From Paraburkholderia fungorum (GTDB lineage: Bacteria > Pseudomonadota > Gammaproteobacteria > Burkholderiales > Burkholderiaceae): 64,000 nucleotides of DNA. The DNA lies in NCBI RefSeq assembly GCF_003610895.1, contig NZ_MCAS01000002.1, positions 124,001 to 188,000 of the forward strand. Direction: 5' to 3'. Under the pieces are notes generated by a model, which saw only the letters and a program-made list of their open reading frames with translations, did no database searches and was not told the DNA's origin. Position numbers and translations under genes: made by a program. Each line of letters starts with the position of its first letter. Position 1 is the first letter of the stretch. Shown here one piece after another: positions 19,003 to 27,463 of the stretch.

Positions 19003-19731
19003 CTACCGCGTAGCGGATACCAGCAACATCATCGGCCGCTCGCGCTCTTCGGCCAGTTCGGGGCGCGCGGCAAGATCGGCATCGGTCGGTCCCCACTCGT
19101 CGACATGGGCGATGGTGAAACCCGCGCCGATCAGGTGATTGAGCAAGGTGCCGATGGTGCGGTGCTGCTTGATAACCCCGTCGGCAAGCCAGTTGGTGAT
19201 GCGCGGCCCTTCTATCTGATAGCTGTCGAGCGGCCATTGCTTGCGGCCCTCGGCATCGACCGACCAGCCCGGCTGCCGTGGCGCCATGAAGATCGGGTGT
19301 TCGATCGAGAACACCAGGCGTCCGCCCGGCACCAGCGCGCGATGCACCGTGTCGAGCAAGCCGCGCAGATTCTCAATGTAGTGAAACGCGAGCGAGCTAT
19401 AGACGAGGTCGAAACCGGCCGCCGGCAGGTCGAGATGTTCGAGATCGGCCCGGGCATAAGTCAGGCCGGGATCATTCGAGGACGAGCGTGCCCGCGCCAG
19501 CATCTTCTCCGAGACATCGAGGCCGAGCACCGTGGCCGCGCCCGCTTCGCGCGCCCACCGGCAGAACCAGCCATAGCCGCAGCCAAGATCGGCCACGTTC
19601 AGGCCATGCATCCGCGGCAGCATCGCGCGCAACGCGGGCCATTCGGCGGCACCGTCGAGACCCTGTTTCGAGCGGCCCAATTGGCTGTAATTGCCGAAAA
19701 ATTCGGGGTCGTCGTAAATGTTCTGTGTCAT
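19003..19731 (-). CDS. Class I SAM-dependent methyltransferase
   Basis: A 242-residue cytoplasmic enzyme with the Rossmann SAM-binding motif VADLGCGYGWF (about 46-56), the acidic residue LGLDVSEKML (about 70-80), and a motif near EHLDLPAAGFDLVYSS. It resembles the UbiE/Methyltransf_11 group. The N-terminus MTQNIYDDPEFFGNYSQLGRS is typical of a widespread uncharacterised subgroup acting on small molecules. It is convergent with the SLATT gene with a 24-base gap, and no pathway neighbour reveals the substrate. Confidence 0.85.
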   Translation of the reverse strand: MTQNIYDDPEFFGNYSQLGRSKQGLDGAAEWPALRAMLPRMHGLNVADLGCGYGWFCRWAREAGAATVLGLDVSEKMLARARSSSNDPGLTYARADLEHLDLPAAGFDLVYSSLAFHYIENLRGLLDTVHRALVPGGRLVFSIEHPIFMAPRQPGWSVDAEGRKQWPLDSYQIEGPRITNWLADGVIKQHRTIGTLLNHLIGAGFTIAHVDEWGPTDADLAARPELAEERERPMMLLVSATR

Positions 19732-20122
19732 TCGTAAATTACCTTAACTTCATTTGAAGCAATGGGGGCGCCCGAGGTATACCTACGAAAACCCGCCGGC
19801 GTGTCATTTGCGCCATACAGTTTGACGGCTGCGCTCGCCTCACGCTGGCGCCAATCCGAAGGCCGCCGGCTCCGGCAGCCGTTTCTGCCGGGTCTAAGCG
19901 TCTATTAAGCACGCCGCCCGCACACTGCCGGCTGGCGAGAATAACCCTATTCCCGGACGTGTTTCTCAAAACGGCGTTCGAAACACGATATTGCGCCCGG
20001 GCCGGCGGTATTTACCTCTTTTTCGAGCTTTTACGCCGGTCCGATTATGGTATTGTCCGACCTGCGCTTTAAAGCGCAGACACACTCAATCGGGAAGCGG
20101 AATCGCTCCCTAAAAAAATATT
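19732..20122. other. Intergenic region with a perfect palindrome
   Basis: No gene is supported. The right half is AT-richer and should hold the promoter of the DUF4118 operon. The only strong structure is the 16-bp palindrome at 20063-20078. Confidence 0.5.
20063..20078. promoter_or_regulatory. 16-bp perfect palindrome upstream of DUF4118 operon
   Basis: TGCGCTTTAAAGCGCA reads identically on both strands and lies 45-60 bases upstream of the first start codon of the operon. A dimeric repressor or activator site is likely; the protein is unknown. Confidence 0.5.
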
Positions 20123-20893
20123 ATGGAAGTCCAAAACGCCCGTCGTTGGGCACCACGGGGAACACGCGTCTGGCTCACCGCGGCCGCCGCATTGGCGATC
20201 GCCAGCGGCGTGCGCATGTTGCTCCATCCGTTACTCGGACCGATCATGCCGGGCACCGCGTTCTGCATCGCGGCGGCCCTGGTCGAGTATTTTTGCGGGC
20301 TGGCGCCGGCGCTCGCCGTCATGCTGCTTGGCTTGGGCATTGCCGACTATCTGTTCGTGCCGCCTTACGCAACCATCGACGTATTCAATCGGGCCGATCT
20401 GGTCCTCGTGATTTCGTATCCGCTGGTGACGCTGCTCGTCATCATCCTGATCGAACGCCTGCGCCGCTCGCAGTTTCGCGCGGAATTGATCGCCTCGGTC
20501 GCGCAGTCGCGCTATGAAATGCTGCTGCGTCACGACAACGAGCGCATGCTCGCCCGCCGTGCCGTCGACGAAACGCACCGGCTGCTGCGCCATCTGTCGC
20601 ATCACCACAGGACCTTCATTTTCATTCAGGCACTGGAGCGCAACGCCTTGCAACAGGTAGACGACGTCAAGCCCCAGGGGCTGCTGCCGCGTCTGCCCAA
20701 CGAAATTGCGCCCGGCCCTCGCTTCGCCGACGTCGATCCCGAGGACATCCAGCGGCTCAGCAAGGCGCTGTGGCCCGGCAGTCATCGCGTGCGCATGAAA
20801 GGCGCCGATGGCGCGTCGAGGCTGATCGAGTGCATGTGCGAACGGTTCACCACGCACGCCGGCGAGTTCCTCGTGCTGCGGATCGGAGCCTGA
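20123..20893 (+). CDS. DUF4118-type membrane protein
   Basis: A 256-residue inner-membrane protein. About 15-110 forms three or four membrane helices containing LLHPLLGPIMPGTAFCIAAA and LGIADYLFVPPY, the pattern of the KdpD-like DUF4118 module that usually precedes sensor-kinase domains. Here no kinase domain follows: residues 111-256 are a soluble, charged part without a recognisable catalytic motif. The ATG at 20123 has no clear ribosome-binding site. It is the first gene of a tight operon (3-base gap to an alpha/beta hydrolase, whose end overlaps a MipA-like gene). It may sense something in the membrane for the two downstream products; the role is unknown. Confidence 0.7.
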   Translation: MEVQNARRWAPRGTRVWLTAAAALAIASGVRMLLHPLLGPIMPGTAFCIAAALVEYFCGLAPALAVMLLGLGIADYLFVPPYATIDVFNRADLVLVISYPLVTLLVIILIERLRRSQFRAELIASVAQSRYEMLLRHDNERMLARRAVDETHRLLRHLSHHHRTFIFIQALERNALQQVDDVKPQGLLPRLPNEIAPGPRFADVDPEDIQRLSKALWPGSHRVRMKGADGASRLIECMCERFTTHAGEFLVLRIGA

Positions 20894-20896
20894 TCC

Positions 20897-21784
20897 ATGA
20901 GCCAGCCTACGAGTCTCTTCTTACCCGGCGACGATCATGCCGTGCTGATGCTGCACGGCCTGTCGAGCTCGCCGCTCGAACTGCGTTTTCTCGCACGCTT
21001 TCTGAACGCCGAGGGCTTCACCGCTTGCGCGCCGGTTCTGCCGGGCTACAGCGCCGGCTCAGAACAAACGGCGATGGAAACGTGGCTCGACGCCGCCGTG
21101 CGCGAGTACGACGCGCTGGCCGCGCGCTTTGCACGCGTCTCGATCTGCGGACTATCGATCGGCGCGGCGCTGGCGCTGGCGCTCGCGCATCGCCGTCCCG
21201 CGGCGCAGTCGCTCGTGCTGTTATCGCTGACGCTCTCTTACGACGGCTGGGCGATCCCCTGGTATCGCTTCCTGCTCAACTGGGCGTACTTCACGCCGAT
21301 GCGCAAACGCTGGCGTTACCGCGAGGAAGCACCGTTCGGCCTGCGCAACGAAGCGCTCAGGGCAAAGATCGCCCGTGCCATGCAGCGCAGCGACTTCAGC
21401 GAAGTTGGACCGTCGACGATTTCGTTGCCGGCCTTGCATCAGGCGAGCCGCCTCGCCGCGAGTGTGCGCACCCAGGTGCGCGACATCAAGACCGATTGCC
21501 TGATTGTTCATGCGATCGACGACGAGACGTCGAGCCCCCGCAATGCCCGGTTTGTCGCCGCGAATATCGGCGCCGCCTTTTTACGCACAATCTGGCTGGA
21601 TGATTCGTATCACATGATTACGTCGGACAACGAGCGCGAAATCGTCGCGCGTGAAACCGCGCTGTTCTTGCGCGAGAGCGAAGTCGTCCACAGCGGCGAC
21701 GACGGCAGCAAGCAACCGGTCGTCTCGAAGGCCCTGGCGCGGCGCCTCAGGCAGCTCGCGGCGCTTGGCAAGGAGCGCGCATGA
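20897..21784 (+). CDS. Alpha/beta hydrolase, carboxylesterase-like
   Basis: A 295-residue serine hydrolase. The oxyanion-hole motif LMLHGLSSSPLELR is near 17-30, the nucleophile is Ser87 in ICGLSIGAA, and the acid and histidine are probably Asp208 or Asp209 in VHAIDDETS and His239 in DDSYHMIT. This is the layout of the Est30/monoacylglycerol lipase-like serine aminopeptidase group. No signal peptide, so cytoplasmic. It starts 3 bases after the DUF4118 gene and overlaps the MipA gene by 4 bases (ATGA), implying coupled translation. The substrate is unknown; a lipid or acyl ester linked to the envelope is a guess from the operon. Confidence 0.85.
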   Translation: MSQPTSLFLPGDDHAVLMLHGLSSSPLELRFLARFLNAEGFTACAPVLPGYSAGSEQTAMETWLDAAVREYDALAARFARVSICGLSIGAALALALAHRRPAAQSLVLLSLTLSYDGWAIPWYRFLLNWAYFTPMRKRWRYREEAPFGLRNEALRAKIARAMQRSDFSEVGPSTISLPALHQASRLAASVRTQVRDIKTDCLIVHAIDDETSSPRNARFVAANIGAAFLRTIWLDDSYHMITSDNEREIVARETALFLRESEVVHSGDDGSKQPVVSKALARRLRQLAALGKERA

Positions 21785-22701
21785 CGGCGCCCGGCAAAGC
21801 TGCGCGCGCGTCGCTGCGCACCTCGCTCAGGTTTGGCCAGACCGCGCGCAAATCACTGCTGCTCGCCGCCGCGCTTGCCCTGTTTGCCACGTTTGCCACG
21901 CGTGCGGCCTACGCGGACGACGCAGGCTCGAATGCGACGACCGACGCAGCGGCCGATGCGCCGAGCACCGGCGCGGCGACTGGCGCGAGCACAAGCACAG
22001 GCACGGCCGCCGACAGCAAATGGAAAATCGGCGTGGGGCCCGGCATCGTGATCACGCCCAAGTACCCGGGATCGCGACAACTAAGCTATTTCCCGTTCCC
22101 TGCGCTGGACATCTCCTACGACGACCGGATCTTCTCGCAGGGTCCTGACGTGCTCGGCGTCAACGTGTTGCGCGGTCCGGCCTATCACGTGGGCGCGGCG
22201 CTCAGTTTCGACTTCCAGACCCGCAAGGAATCCGACGACCCGCGCCTGCATGGGCTGGGTGACGTGCATGGCGGCCCCAAACTGAAGCTTTTCGCCGACT
22301 ACACGTGGTGGGCGTTCACCGGCTCGGTGGCGTTGTATCAGGATATCGCCGGCCATCACCAGGGGACCACGGTCAGCACGGATTTCGTGGCGTCCGCACC
22401 GGTCGGCGGCTGGCTGTTCTCGGTGGGGCCAGGCTTCACCTGGGCGAATGGAACCTATACGCGGACGTTCTTCGGCGTATCCGGGCAGCAGAGCGCGGCC
22501 TCGGGATTGCCCACGTACAGCACCAGCGCCGGGGTGCGCGACATTCATATGAACGCCATGGTGACGTACGACTTTTCCAAACACTGGAATGGCTCGGTTT
22601 CCGCTACTTTCGGGCGGCTGGAACACGACGCGGCAAATAGCCCGATTACCGAAAAAAGATTCGAGCTCAATACGCTCGCTTCGGTGAACTACAAGTTCTA
22701 G
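21781..22701 (+). CDS. MipA/OmpV family outer-membrane protein
   Basis: A 306-residue predicted outer-membrane barrel. A signal peptide ends at about 46 (AAYADD), followed by an Ala/Thr/Ser-rich spacer of about 30 residues, then the family domain opening KWKIGVGPGIVITPKYPGS and YFPFPALDISYDDRIFSQGP, and a C-terminal Phe (NYKF) as expected for assembled barrels. MipA was described as a scaffold for the lytic transglycosylase MltA; OmpV relatives affect osmotic and antibiotic responses. It ends the DUF4118-hydrolase-MipA operon and is followed by a strong hairpin. Confidence 0.88.
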   Translation: MTAPGKAARASLRTSLRFGQTARKSLLLAAALALFATFATRAAYADDAGSNATTDAAADAPSTGAATGASTSTGTAADSKWKIGVGPGIVITPKYPGSRQLSYFPFPALDISYDDRIFSQGPDVLGVNVLRGPAYHVGAALSFDFQTRKESDDPRLHGLGDVHGGPKLKLFADYTWWAFTGSVALYQDIAGHHQGTTVSTDFVASAPVGGWLFSVGPGFTWANGTYTRTFFGVSGQQSAASGLPTYSTSAGVRDIHMNAMVTYDFSKHWNGSVSATFGRLEHDAANSPITEKRFELNTLASVNYKF

Positions 22702-22710
22702 TTTCCTGCG

Positions 22711-22738
22711 GTTCGCGCGCTCGCAGCGCGCGAACTTT
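22711..22738. terminator. Strong intrinsic terminator between convergent genes
   Basis: GTTCGCGCGCT at 22711-22721 pairs perfectly with AGCGCGCGAAC at 22725-22735 around a 3-nt loop, followed by TTT. It separates the MipA-like gene from the convergent yceH-like gene and could serve both. Confidence 0.75.
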
Positions 22739-22748
22739 CAACAGCGCG

Positions 22749-23453
22749 TCAATCGCTCGCGCGAGGCGCCTCGATTTCAATGCCCAATTCGGCAGCCATG
22801 CGCCGCACCACCGCCTGAAGCTGGCTCACTTCATCGGCAAGCCGTTTCTGTTCCGCTTTTACCGCCTCGAACGCCGACAACGGCACCACCTCGTCTTCCC
22901 CACCCGGCTGAGCGAGATCACTCGCGCTGACTTCGCCGCATAGCAGATGCATCCAGCGATTTTCGCGCTCGCCTGGCGTGCGGGCCAGTTTTACGACTCG
23001 CGGCGGATCATTGGCAGCCAATTCGTCGAGAAACGCCTCGACCGACGAGATGTCAGCAAATCCATGCAGACGCGCGCTGTTCAGGCGCAACTCGGCTGCC
23101 GTCTGCGGACCGCGCAGCAGCAAGGTGGTCAGCAAGGCGGCTGACTGACTCGGCAGGCCCAAGACCCGATTCATGTTGTGCTCGAAGCGCGGCACGCGGC
23201 TGCTGCTGCCTTCCATCACCAGACTCAGGCGTTTCAAGCCGTCGACGGCGGTCAGCACCTCCGCTTCGGTGGCATTGATCACGGGTGCGCGGCCGGTCTT
23301 CTGATTGCAGCCAAGGGTCAAGGCGTTCAGCGAAAGCGGATAGCTGTCCGGCACCGTGTGCTGCTTTTCGACCAGCACGCCGAGCACGCGCCCTTCAAGC
23401 AAGGTCAAAGCCCGAATGGACGGGCGGGAAACTGCGTCGGGAGTGGAGTTCAT
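22749..23453 (-). CDS. yceH: YceH family protein (DUF480/UPF0502)
   Basis: A 234-residue protein with the family opening LTLLEGRVLGVLVEKQHTVP and SYPLSLNALTLGCNQKTGR (about 14-55). It is built from two winged-helix domains and ends with a coiled-coil-like segment (EAVKAEQKRLADEVSQLQAV). The family is widespread in proteobacteria and of unknown function; the fold suggests DNA binding or regulation. Monocistronic, convergent with the MipA gene. Confidence 0.9.
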   Translation of the reverse strand: MNSTPDAVSRPSIRALTLLEGRVLGVLVEKQHTVPDSYPLSLNALTLGCNQKTGRAPVINATEAEVLTAVDGLKRLSLVMEGSSSRVPRFEHNMNRVLGLPSQSAALLTTLLLRGPQTAAELRLNSARLHGFADISSVEAFLDELAANDPPRVVKLARTPGERENRWMHLLCGEVSASDLAQPGGEDEVVPLSAFEAVKAEQKRLADEVSQLQAVVRRMAAELGIEIEAPRASD

Positions 23454-23648
23454 AGAGGATGTCGCGGCAAGCGCCGCCGGGTCTCGTGGACGGTGTGCGT
23501 GATCGATGCACAGCCCCGTGGCGCAACCGGGCGGCGGGTTTTAGTTGGTGGGCACTATGATAAACGCCCGGGCAGCTTGCGGTGTACGAATCTCCGGGAT
23601 GATCAGATGTGCGCTGAATGCGTCCACATCCCTTTTTTGGAGATTTTG

Positions 23649-23662
23649 TTTCGTTGACGAAA
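23649..23662. promoter_or_regulatory. Dyad upstream of XRE-cupin gene
   Basis: TTTCG (23649-23653) and CGAAA (23658-23662) flank TTGA, 28-41 bases before the regulator start. A possible autoregulatory operator for the helix-turn-helix protein. Confidence 0.4.
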
Positions 23663-23689
23663 TCCCATATTAGAGATATTTTCCCGAAT

Positions 23690-24262
23690 ATGGAAAACAC
23701 ACCGCTCGACGACAACGCTATCGATCGCCGCATCGCCCAGCGTCTGCGAGCGCTACGCGCCGAGCGCAACTGGTCCCTCGACGATCTCGCGAAACTCAGC
23801 GGCGTCAGCCGCGCCACCCTGTCGCGCCTCGAAAACGCCGCCGTGAGCCCCACGGCGAGCGTGCTGGGCAAACTCTGCGTCGCTTACGGCTTGCCGATGT
23901 CGCGCCTCATGCACATGGTCGAGGAAGATTTCGCGCCGCTGGTGCCGCGCGCTGCGCAGGCGGTCTGGACCGACGCGAGCGTCGGCTTCCGGCGCCGCTC
24001 CGTGTCGCCACCGGCCCAGGCGCTGAGCGGCGAGGCACTCGAATGCGAACTCGACGCCGGCGCACGGATCACTTACGACGCGTCGCCGAGAGCTGGCCTC
24101 GAACATCATCTGATCATGCTCGAAGGGCAATTGCAGATCACCGTCGATGGCCGGAGCCATGATCTGCAAGCCGGCGACTGTCTGCGCTATCAGTTATTCG
24201 GCCCCAATGCGTTCGTCACGCCCGCGCATAGCGCGGCCCGCTACCTCCTCTTCATTGTCTGA
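23690..24262 (+). CDS. XRE-family regulator with cupin domain
   Basis: A 190-residue regulator. Residues about 14-70 form the lambda-repressor-like helix-turn-helix (LDDLAKLSGVSRATLSRLEN), and about 110-185 a small cupin barrel (LEHHLIMLEGQLQITVDG and LQAGDCLRYQ) that binds a small ligand. I start at the ATG at 23690; an in-frame ATG 24 codons earlier has no family homology in its extension. The GNAT gene follows 12 bases later, and this XRE-cupin/GNAT pairing suggests it controls the acetyltransferase in response to that enzyme's substrate. The ligand is unknown. Confidence 0.85.
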   Translation: MENTPLDDNAIDRRIAQRLRALRAERNWSLDDLAKLSGVSRATLSRLENAAVSPTASVLGKLCVAYGLPMSRLMHMVEEDFAPLVPRAAQAVWTDASVGFRRRSVSPPAQALSGEALECELDAGARITYDASPRAGLEHHLIMLEGQLQITVDGRSHDLQAGDCLRYQLFGPNAFVTPAHSAARYLLFIV

Positions 24263-24274
24263 ATTCGAGCCACC

Positions 24275-24802
24275 ATGAGCGCGATCACCATCACGAGCTT
24301 TTCCGCCGACGACCTCGTGCGCCATCTCTCCGAACTCGGCGCGCTGCTGCGGGCCTGCGTCCATGACGGCGCGAGCGTCGGATTCGTGTTGCCGTACAGC
24401 GTCGAGGAGAGTGAGGCGTTCTGGAGCGGCAAGGTGCTGCCGTCGCTGCGTGCGGGCGCGCTGGTCGTGTTCGTTGCTCGTCATGGCGAGTCGATCGCGG
24501 GCACCGTGCAACTGGATTACGACACGATGCCGAACCAGCGCCATCGCGCCGAGGTGCGCAAGCTGCTGGTCCACCCCGCGTTGCGCCGCCAGGGCATTGC
24601 CAAAGCGCTGATGGAGGAACTGGAGCACCGCGCGCAGCAGTTGCAGCGCAGCTTGTTGACGCTCGATACGCGCACCGGTGACAAGGCCGAGCCGCTCTAT
24701 GCCGCGCTGGGTTATCAGACGGCCGGCGTGATTCCCCGATACTGCCGCGACGCGCTTGAGGAGCGGTTTGATTCGACCACCCTCATGTACAAGATGCTAT
24801 GA
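24275..24802 (+). CDS. GNAT family N-acetyltransferase
   Basis: A 175-residue acetyl-CoA-dependent acyltransferase. The pyrophosphate-binding motif A is AEVRKLLVHPALRRQGIAKA (about 89-108), and the C-terminal strand includes EPLYAALGYQTAGVIPRYCR. It most resembles small-molecule acetyltransferases that act on amino acids or antibiotics. Co-transcribed with the upstream XRE-cupin regulator. The substrate cannot be told from sequence. Confidence 0.85.
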   Translation: MSAITITSFSADDLVRHLSELGALLRACVHDGASVGFVLPYSVEESEAFWSGKVLPSLRAGALVVFVARHGESIAGTVQLDYDTMPNQRHRAEVRKLLVHPALRRQGIAKALMEELEHRAQQLQRSLLTLDTRTGDKAEPLYAALGYQTAGVIPRYCRDALEERFDSTTLMYKML

Positions 24803-24885
24803 GGAAGCGGCTGGCAGCAAGACGACCGTGAAGACTTGGCCAGGCCTTCATCGCCCCGTTGAACCGCACACCTCAGCGGTACCCC

Positions 24886-25518
24886 TCAACGGCGCGCGTC
24901 GAACGCGATCCGCACGGCCAGACCGGCGAGCACGGTGCCCATCAGCCAGCGTTGCACCAGCAACCACACCGGCCGCCCGGCGAGAAACGTGGCAATCGAA
25001 CCCGCCATGCTGGCAATCAGCGCATTGACCGTAACGGCGATGACGATCTGCACGCAGCCGAGCGCGATCGATTGCGACAGCACGCTGCCGTGCCCGGGCG
25101 AAATGAATTGCGGCAGCAGCGACAGATACATCACCGCGATCTTGGGATTGGCGAGGTTCGTGACGAGGCCCATTGTGAAGAGCTTGCGCCGGCTGTCGTG
25201 CGGCAGGTCGCGCACCTGGAACGGCGAACGGCCGCCCGGCTTGACCGCCTGCCACGCCAGATACAACAGGTAAAGCGCGCCGCCGAAGCGCAACGCGTCG
25301 TACGCGTAGGGCACTGTCAGCAGCAGCGCCGTGATGCCGAACGCCGCGCAAAACATGTAGAACACGTAGCCGAGCGCGACGCCGCCGAGCGACACGAGCC
25401 CGGCGCGCCGCCCCTGGCAGAGCGATCGCGAGATCAGATAAATCATGTTCGGGCCGGGCGTAAGCACCATGCCGAGCGAGACCAGAGCGAATGCGAGCAG
25501 GGTTGCGGCAGTGGGCAC
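24886..25518 (-). CDS. LysE family amino-acid exporter
   Basis: A 210-residue inner-membrane protein with six predicted helices and the family motif LVSLGMVLTPGPNMIYLISRSLCQGRRAG in its N-terminal region, of the RhtB/LysE type. I start at the GTG at 25518, preceded by AGAGGAG; the longer frame adds 28 residues without family character. These carriers export basic or neutral amino acids or homoserine lactones. The gene is divergent from the glycine-riboswitch/dadA unit, so both flanking functions concern amino acids, although co-regulation is not shown. Confidence 0.85.
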   Translation of the reverse strand: MPTAATLLAFALVSLGMVLTPGPNMIYLISRSLCQGRRAGLVSLGGVALGYVFYMFCAAFGITALLLTVPYAYDALRFGGALYLLYLAWQAVKPGGRSPFQVRDLPHDSRRKLFTMGLVTNLANPKIAVMYLSLLPQFISPGHGSVLSQSIALGCVQIVIAVTVNALIASMAGSIATFLAGRPVWLLVQRWLMGTVLAGLAVRIAFDARR

Positions 25519-25724
25519 GGCGGGCTCCTCTGTGGATTGATGATCGGGCAATGCCGCCAAATATAGCCGATGCAGCCGGTTTAGACCCGCAATCGCCGTC
25601 ATGTGGATGGGGCTTTTCTGCCTGCGTTGCGCCCGTTTCCAGCGGACTGCCTGGGCGCTGCATCACAGGAAACACTTGCGGCGAATTTTTTTGCCCGGTA
25701 TTGTCGAGCCGTTCTGCAACGCAG

Positions 25725-25922
25725 CGCGGGAGAGATCGTCAGAGGTTTGTGACGACGCCGACGGAGCAACCGCCCCGGAAACTCTCAGGCAAAAGGACCG
25801 CGCAGCTGGAACATCTGGAGAGCGGCGCCGTGCGCGCCCACCGAAGGGGATTCCCGGCATGGCGCTCAGATCGCGCTGCTGTGCTCGCGGGAAGAAACTC
25901 TCAGGTACATGGACAGATGGGG
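25725..25922 (+). ncRNA. Tandem glycine riboswitch
   Basis: Two consecutive aptamers. The first (about 25725-25803) runs from GCGGGAGAG through GCCGACGGAGCAACCGCCCC to GAAACTCTCAGG-CAAAAGGACCGC. The second (about 25808-25922) runs from TGGAGAGCGG through CACCGAAGGGG to GAAACTCTCAGG-TACATGGACAGATGG. The 12-mer GAAACTCTCAGG appears exactly in both (25778-25789 and 25894-25905), the hallmark of the gcvT RNA motif. Such tandem RNAs bind two glycines and usually turn on glycine-use genes. Here it leads into the D-amino-acid dehydrogenase gene at 25985. Confidence 0.95.
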
Positions 25923-25984
25923 CATCGACGCCGGTTTCGACACGAAGTCGACACCGGTGATGCTCAACTACTCTGGATCATGTC

Positions 25985-27196
25985 ATGTCACGAATCGCCA
26001 TTATCGGCGCCGGCATTACCGGCGTCACGACTGCTCACGCCCTCGCTCAGCGCGGCCATCACGTTACCGTGTTCGAACGTCATCGCTATGCGGCGATGGA
26101 GACCTCGTTCGCCAACGGCGGCCAGCTGTCCGCCAGCAACGCCGAAGTCTGGAACAGCGCGGCCACCGTGCTGAAGGGCTTACGCTGGATGCTGCGGCGC
26201 GACGCCCCGCTGCTGCTCAATCCAATGCCCACGTGGCACAAGTATTCGTGGATGGGTGAGTTTTTGCGGCAGATTCCGCACTATCGGGCGAACACGGTCG
26301 AGACCGTGCGGCTCGCGATTGCGGCGCGTGAACATCTGTTTTCGATTGCCGAGCGCGAAGGCATCGACTTCGACCTGGAGCGGCGCGGCATCCTGCACAT
26401 CTACGAGACCCAGAAGGATTTCGACGCGGCCGGCAAGGTGAATGCATTGCTGCGCGAAGGCGGCCTCGATCGCAATCCGGTGACGGCGGCGGAGTTGCAG
26501 CGGATCGAGCCCACGCTGCATGGCGACTTTTTCGGCGGATTCTTCACGCCATCCGATTCGACCGGCGACATTCACAAGTTCACGCGTGGCCTTGCCGACG
26601 CCTGTGTGCGGCACGGCGTCGAGTTTCACTACGACGCCGAGATCACGGCGATCGAGCAGCCGGCTGAAGGACGGTTTTCGATGACGGTCAATCTCGAAGG
26701 TGAGTCACAGCGCTTTGCCTTTGAGCGGATCGTCGTGTGCGCCGGTGTGAAGAGCCGCGATTTTGCGGCGATGCTGGGCGATCACGTGAACATCTACCCG
26801 GTGAAGGGCTACTCGATCACCGTATGCCTCGACGATGAAGTGAGCCAGAAGCACGCCCCCTGGGTGAGTCTGCTCGACGAGAGCGCGAAGATCGTGACGA
26901 GCCGGCTCGGCGTGGATCGGTTTCGCGTGGCCGGAACGGCGGAGATCAACGGCTTTAACCGCGACATCCGCTCGGACCGGATCGCTCCGCTGGTGGACTG
27001 GACGCGGCGCTATTTTCCCGAGGTGTCGACGTCGAAGGTGATTCCGTGGGCGGGGTTGCGGCCGATGTTGCCGAGCATGCTGCCGAAGGTCGGGCGCGGC
27101 AAACGGCGCGGTGTGTTCTACAACACCGGGCACGGGCATTTGGGGTGGACGTTGTCGGCGGCGACGGCGCAGGCGGTGGCGGGGGTTGTTGGGTAG
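25985..27196 (+). CDS. dadA: FAD D-amino-acid dehydrogenase (DadA-like)
   Basis: A 403-residue DAO-family flavoprotein. The FAD motif IAIIGAGITGVTTAHALAQRG opens it (about 4-24); ETSFANGGQLSASNAEVW (about 39-56) and the C-terminal GHGHLGWTLSAATA are typical of DadA proteins. DadA oxidatively deaminates D-amino acids, passing electrons to the membrane quinone pool. Because a tandem glycine riboswitch forms its leader, the physiological substrate may be glycine itself or a D-amino acid whose use is tied to glycine supply; that is inference. It stands alone; no alanine racemase follows. Confidence 0.9.
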   Translation: MSRIAIIGAGITGVTTAHALAQRGHHVTVFERHRYAAMETSFANGGQLSASNAEVWNSAATVLKGLRWMLRRDAPLLLNPMPTWHKYSWMGEFLRQIPHYRANTVETVRLAIAAREHLFSIAEREGIDFDLERRGILHIYETQKDFDAAGKVNALLREGGLDRNPVTAAELQRIEPTLHGDFFGGFFTPSDSTGDIHKFTRGLADACVRHGVEFHYDAEITAIEQPAEGRFSMTVNLEGESQRFAFERIVVCAGVKSRDFAAMLGDHVNIYPVKGYSITVCLDDEVSQKHAPWVSLLDESAKIVTSRLGVDRFRVAGTAEINGFNRDIRSDRIAPLVDWTRRYFPEVSTSKVIPWAGLRPMLPSMLPKVGRGKRRGVFYNTGHGHLGWTLSAATAQAVAGVVG

Positions 27197-27199
27197 GCT

Positions 27200-27463
27200 T
27201 GTTCTTGCCGGCTATTGATCGCTTGCGTGTCGAAAAGGAAGGTGACCGGTTCGTGCTGTACGAACAGCAGACCGTCGAACAGGCTGAACACGGAGCACTG
27301 GTTCCAGTGTTTCGCAATGGCGAATTGCTGGTCACGCAGTCCCTCGCCGAGATTCGCGAGCGTCTGCAGTCATCGTGGGTCTGCCCGGAGCCGGGGTCGA
27401 TCACCTGGCGCCAGGTAGCCGGGCCGTGTCGGTGCGTCCGCGCGCCGACACGGCCGAGCAAAA
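27200..27463 (+). pseudogene. Possible 3' remnant of an NAMPT/NadV-like gene
   Basis: Directly after the dadA stop, frame 1 encodes a stretch of protein-like quality: LRVEKEGDRFVLYEQQTVEQ, then GALVPVFRNGELLVTQSLAEIRERL. The pattern VPVF-NGELL-T-SLAEIR-RL resembles, from memory, the extreme C-terminus of NadV/NAMPT-type nicotinamide phosphoribosyltransferases. No start codon or upstream domain is present because the frame runs back into dadA on another register. It looks like a decayed tail left by a deletion or rearrangement, but a chance frame is possible. Confidence 0.35.
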
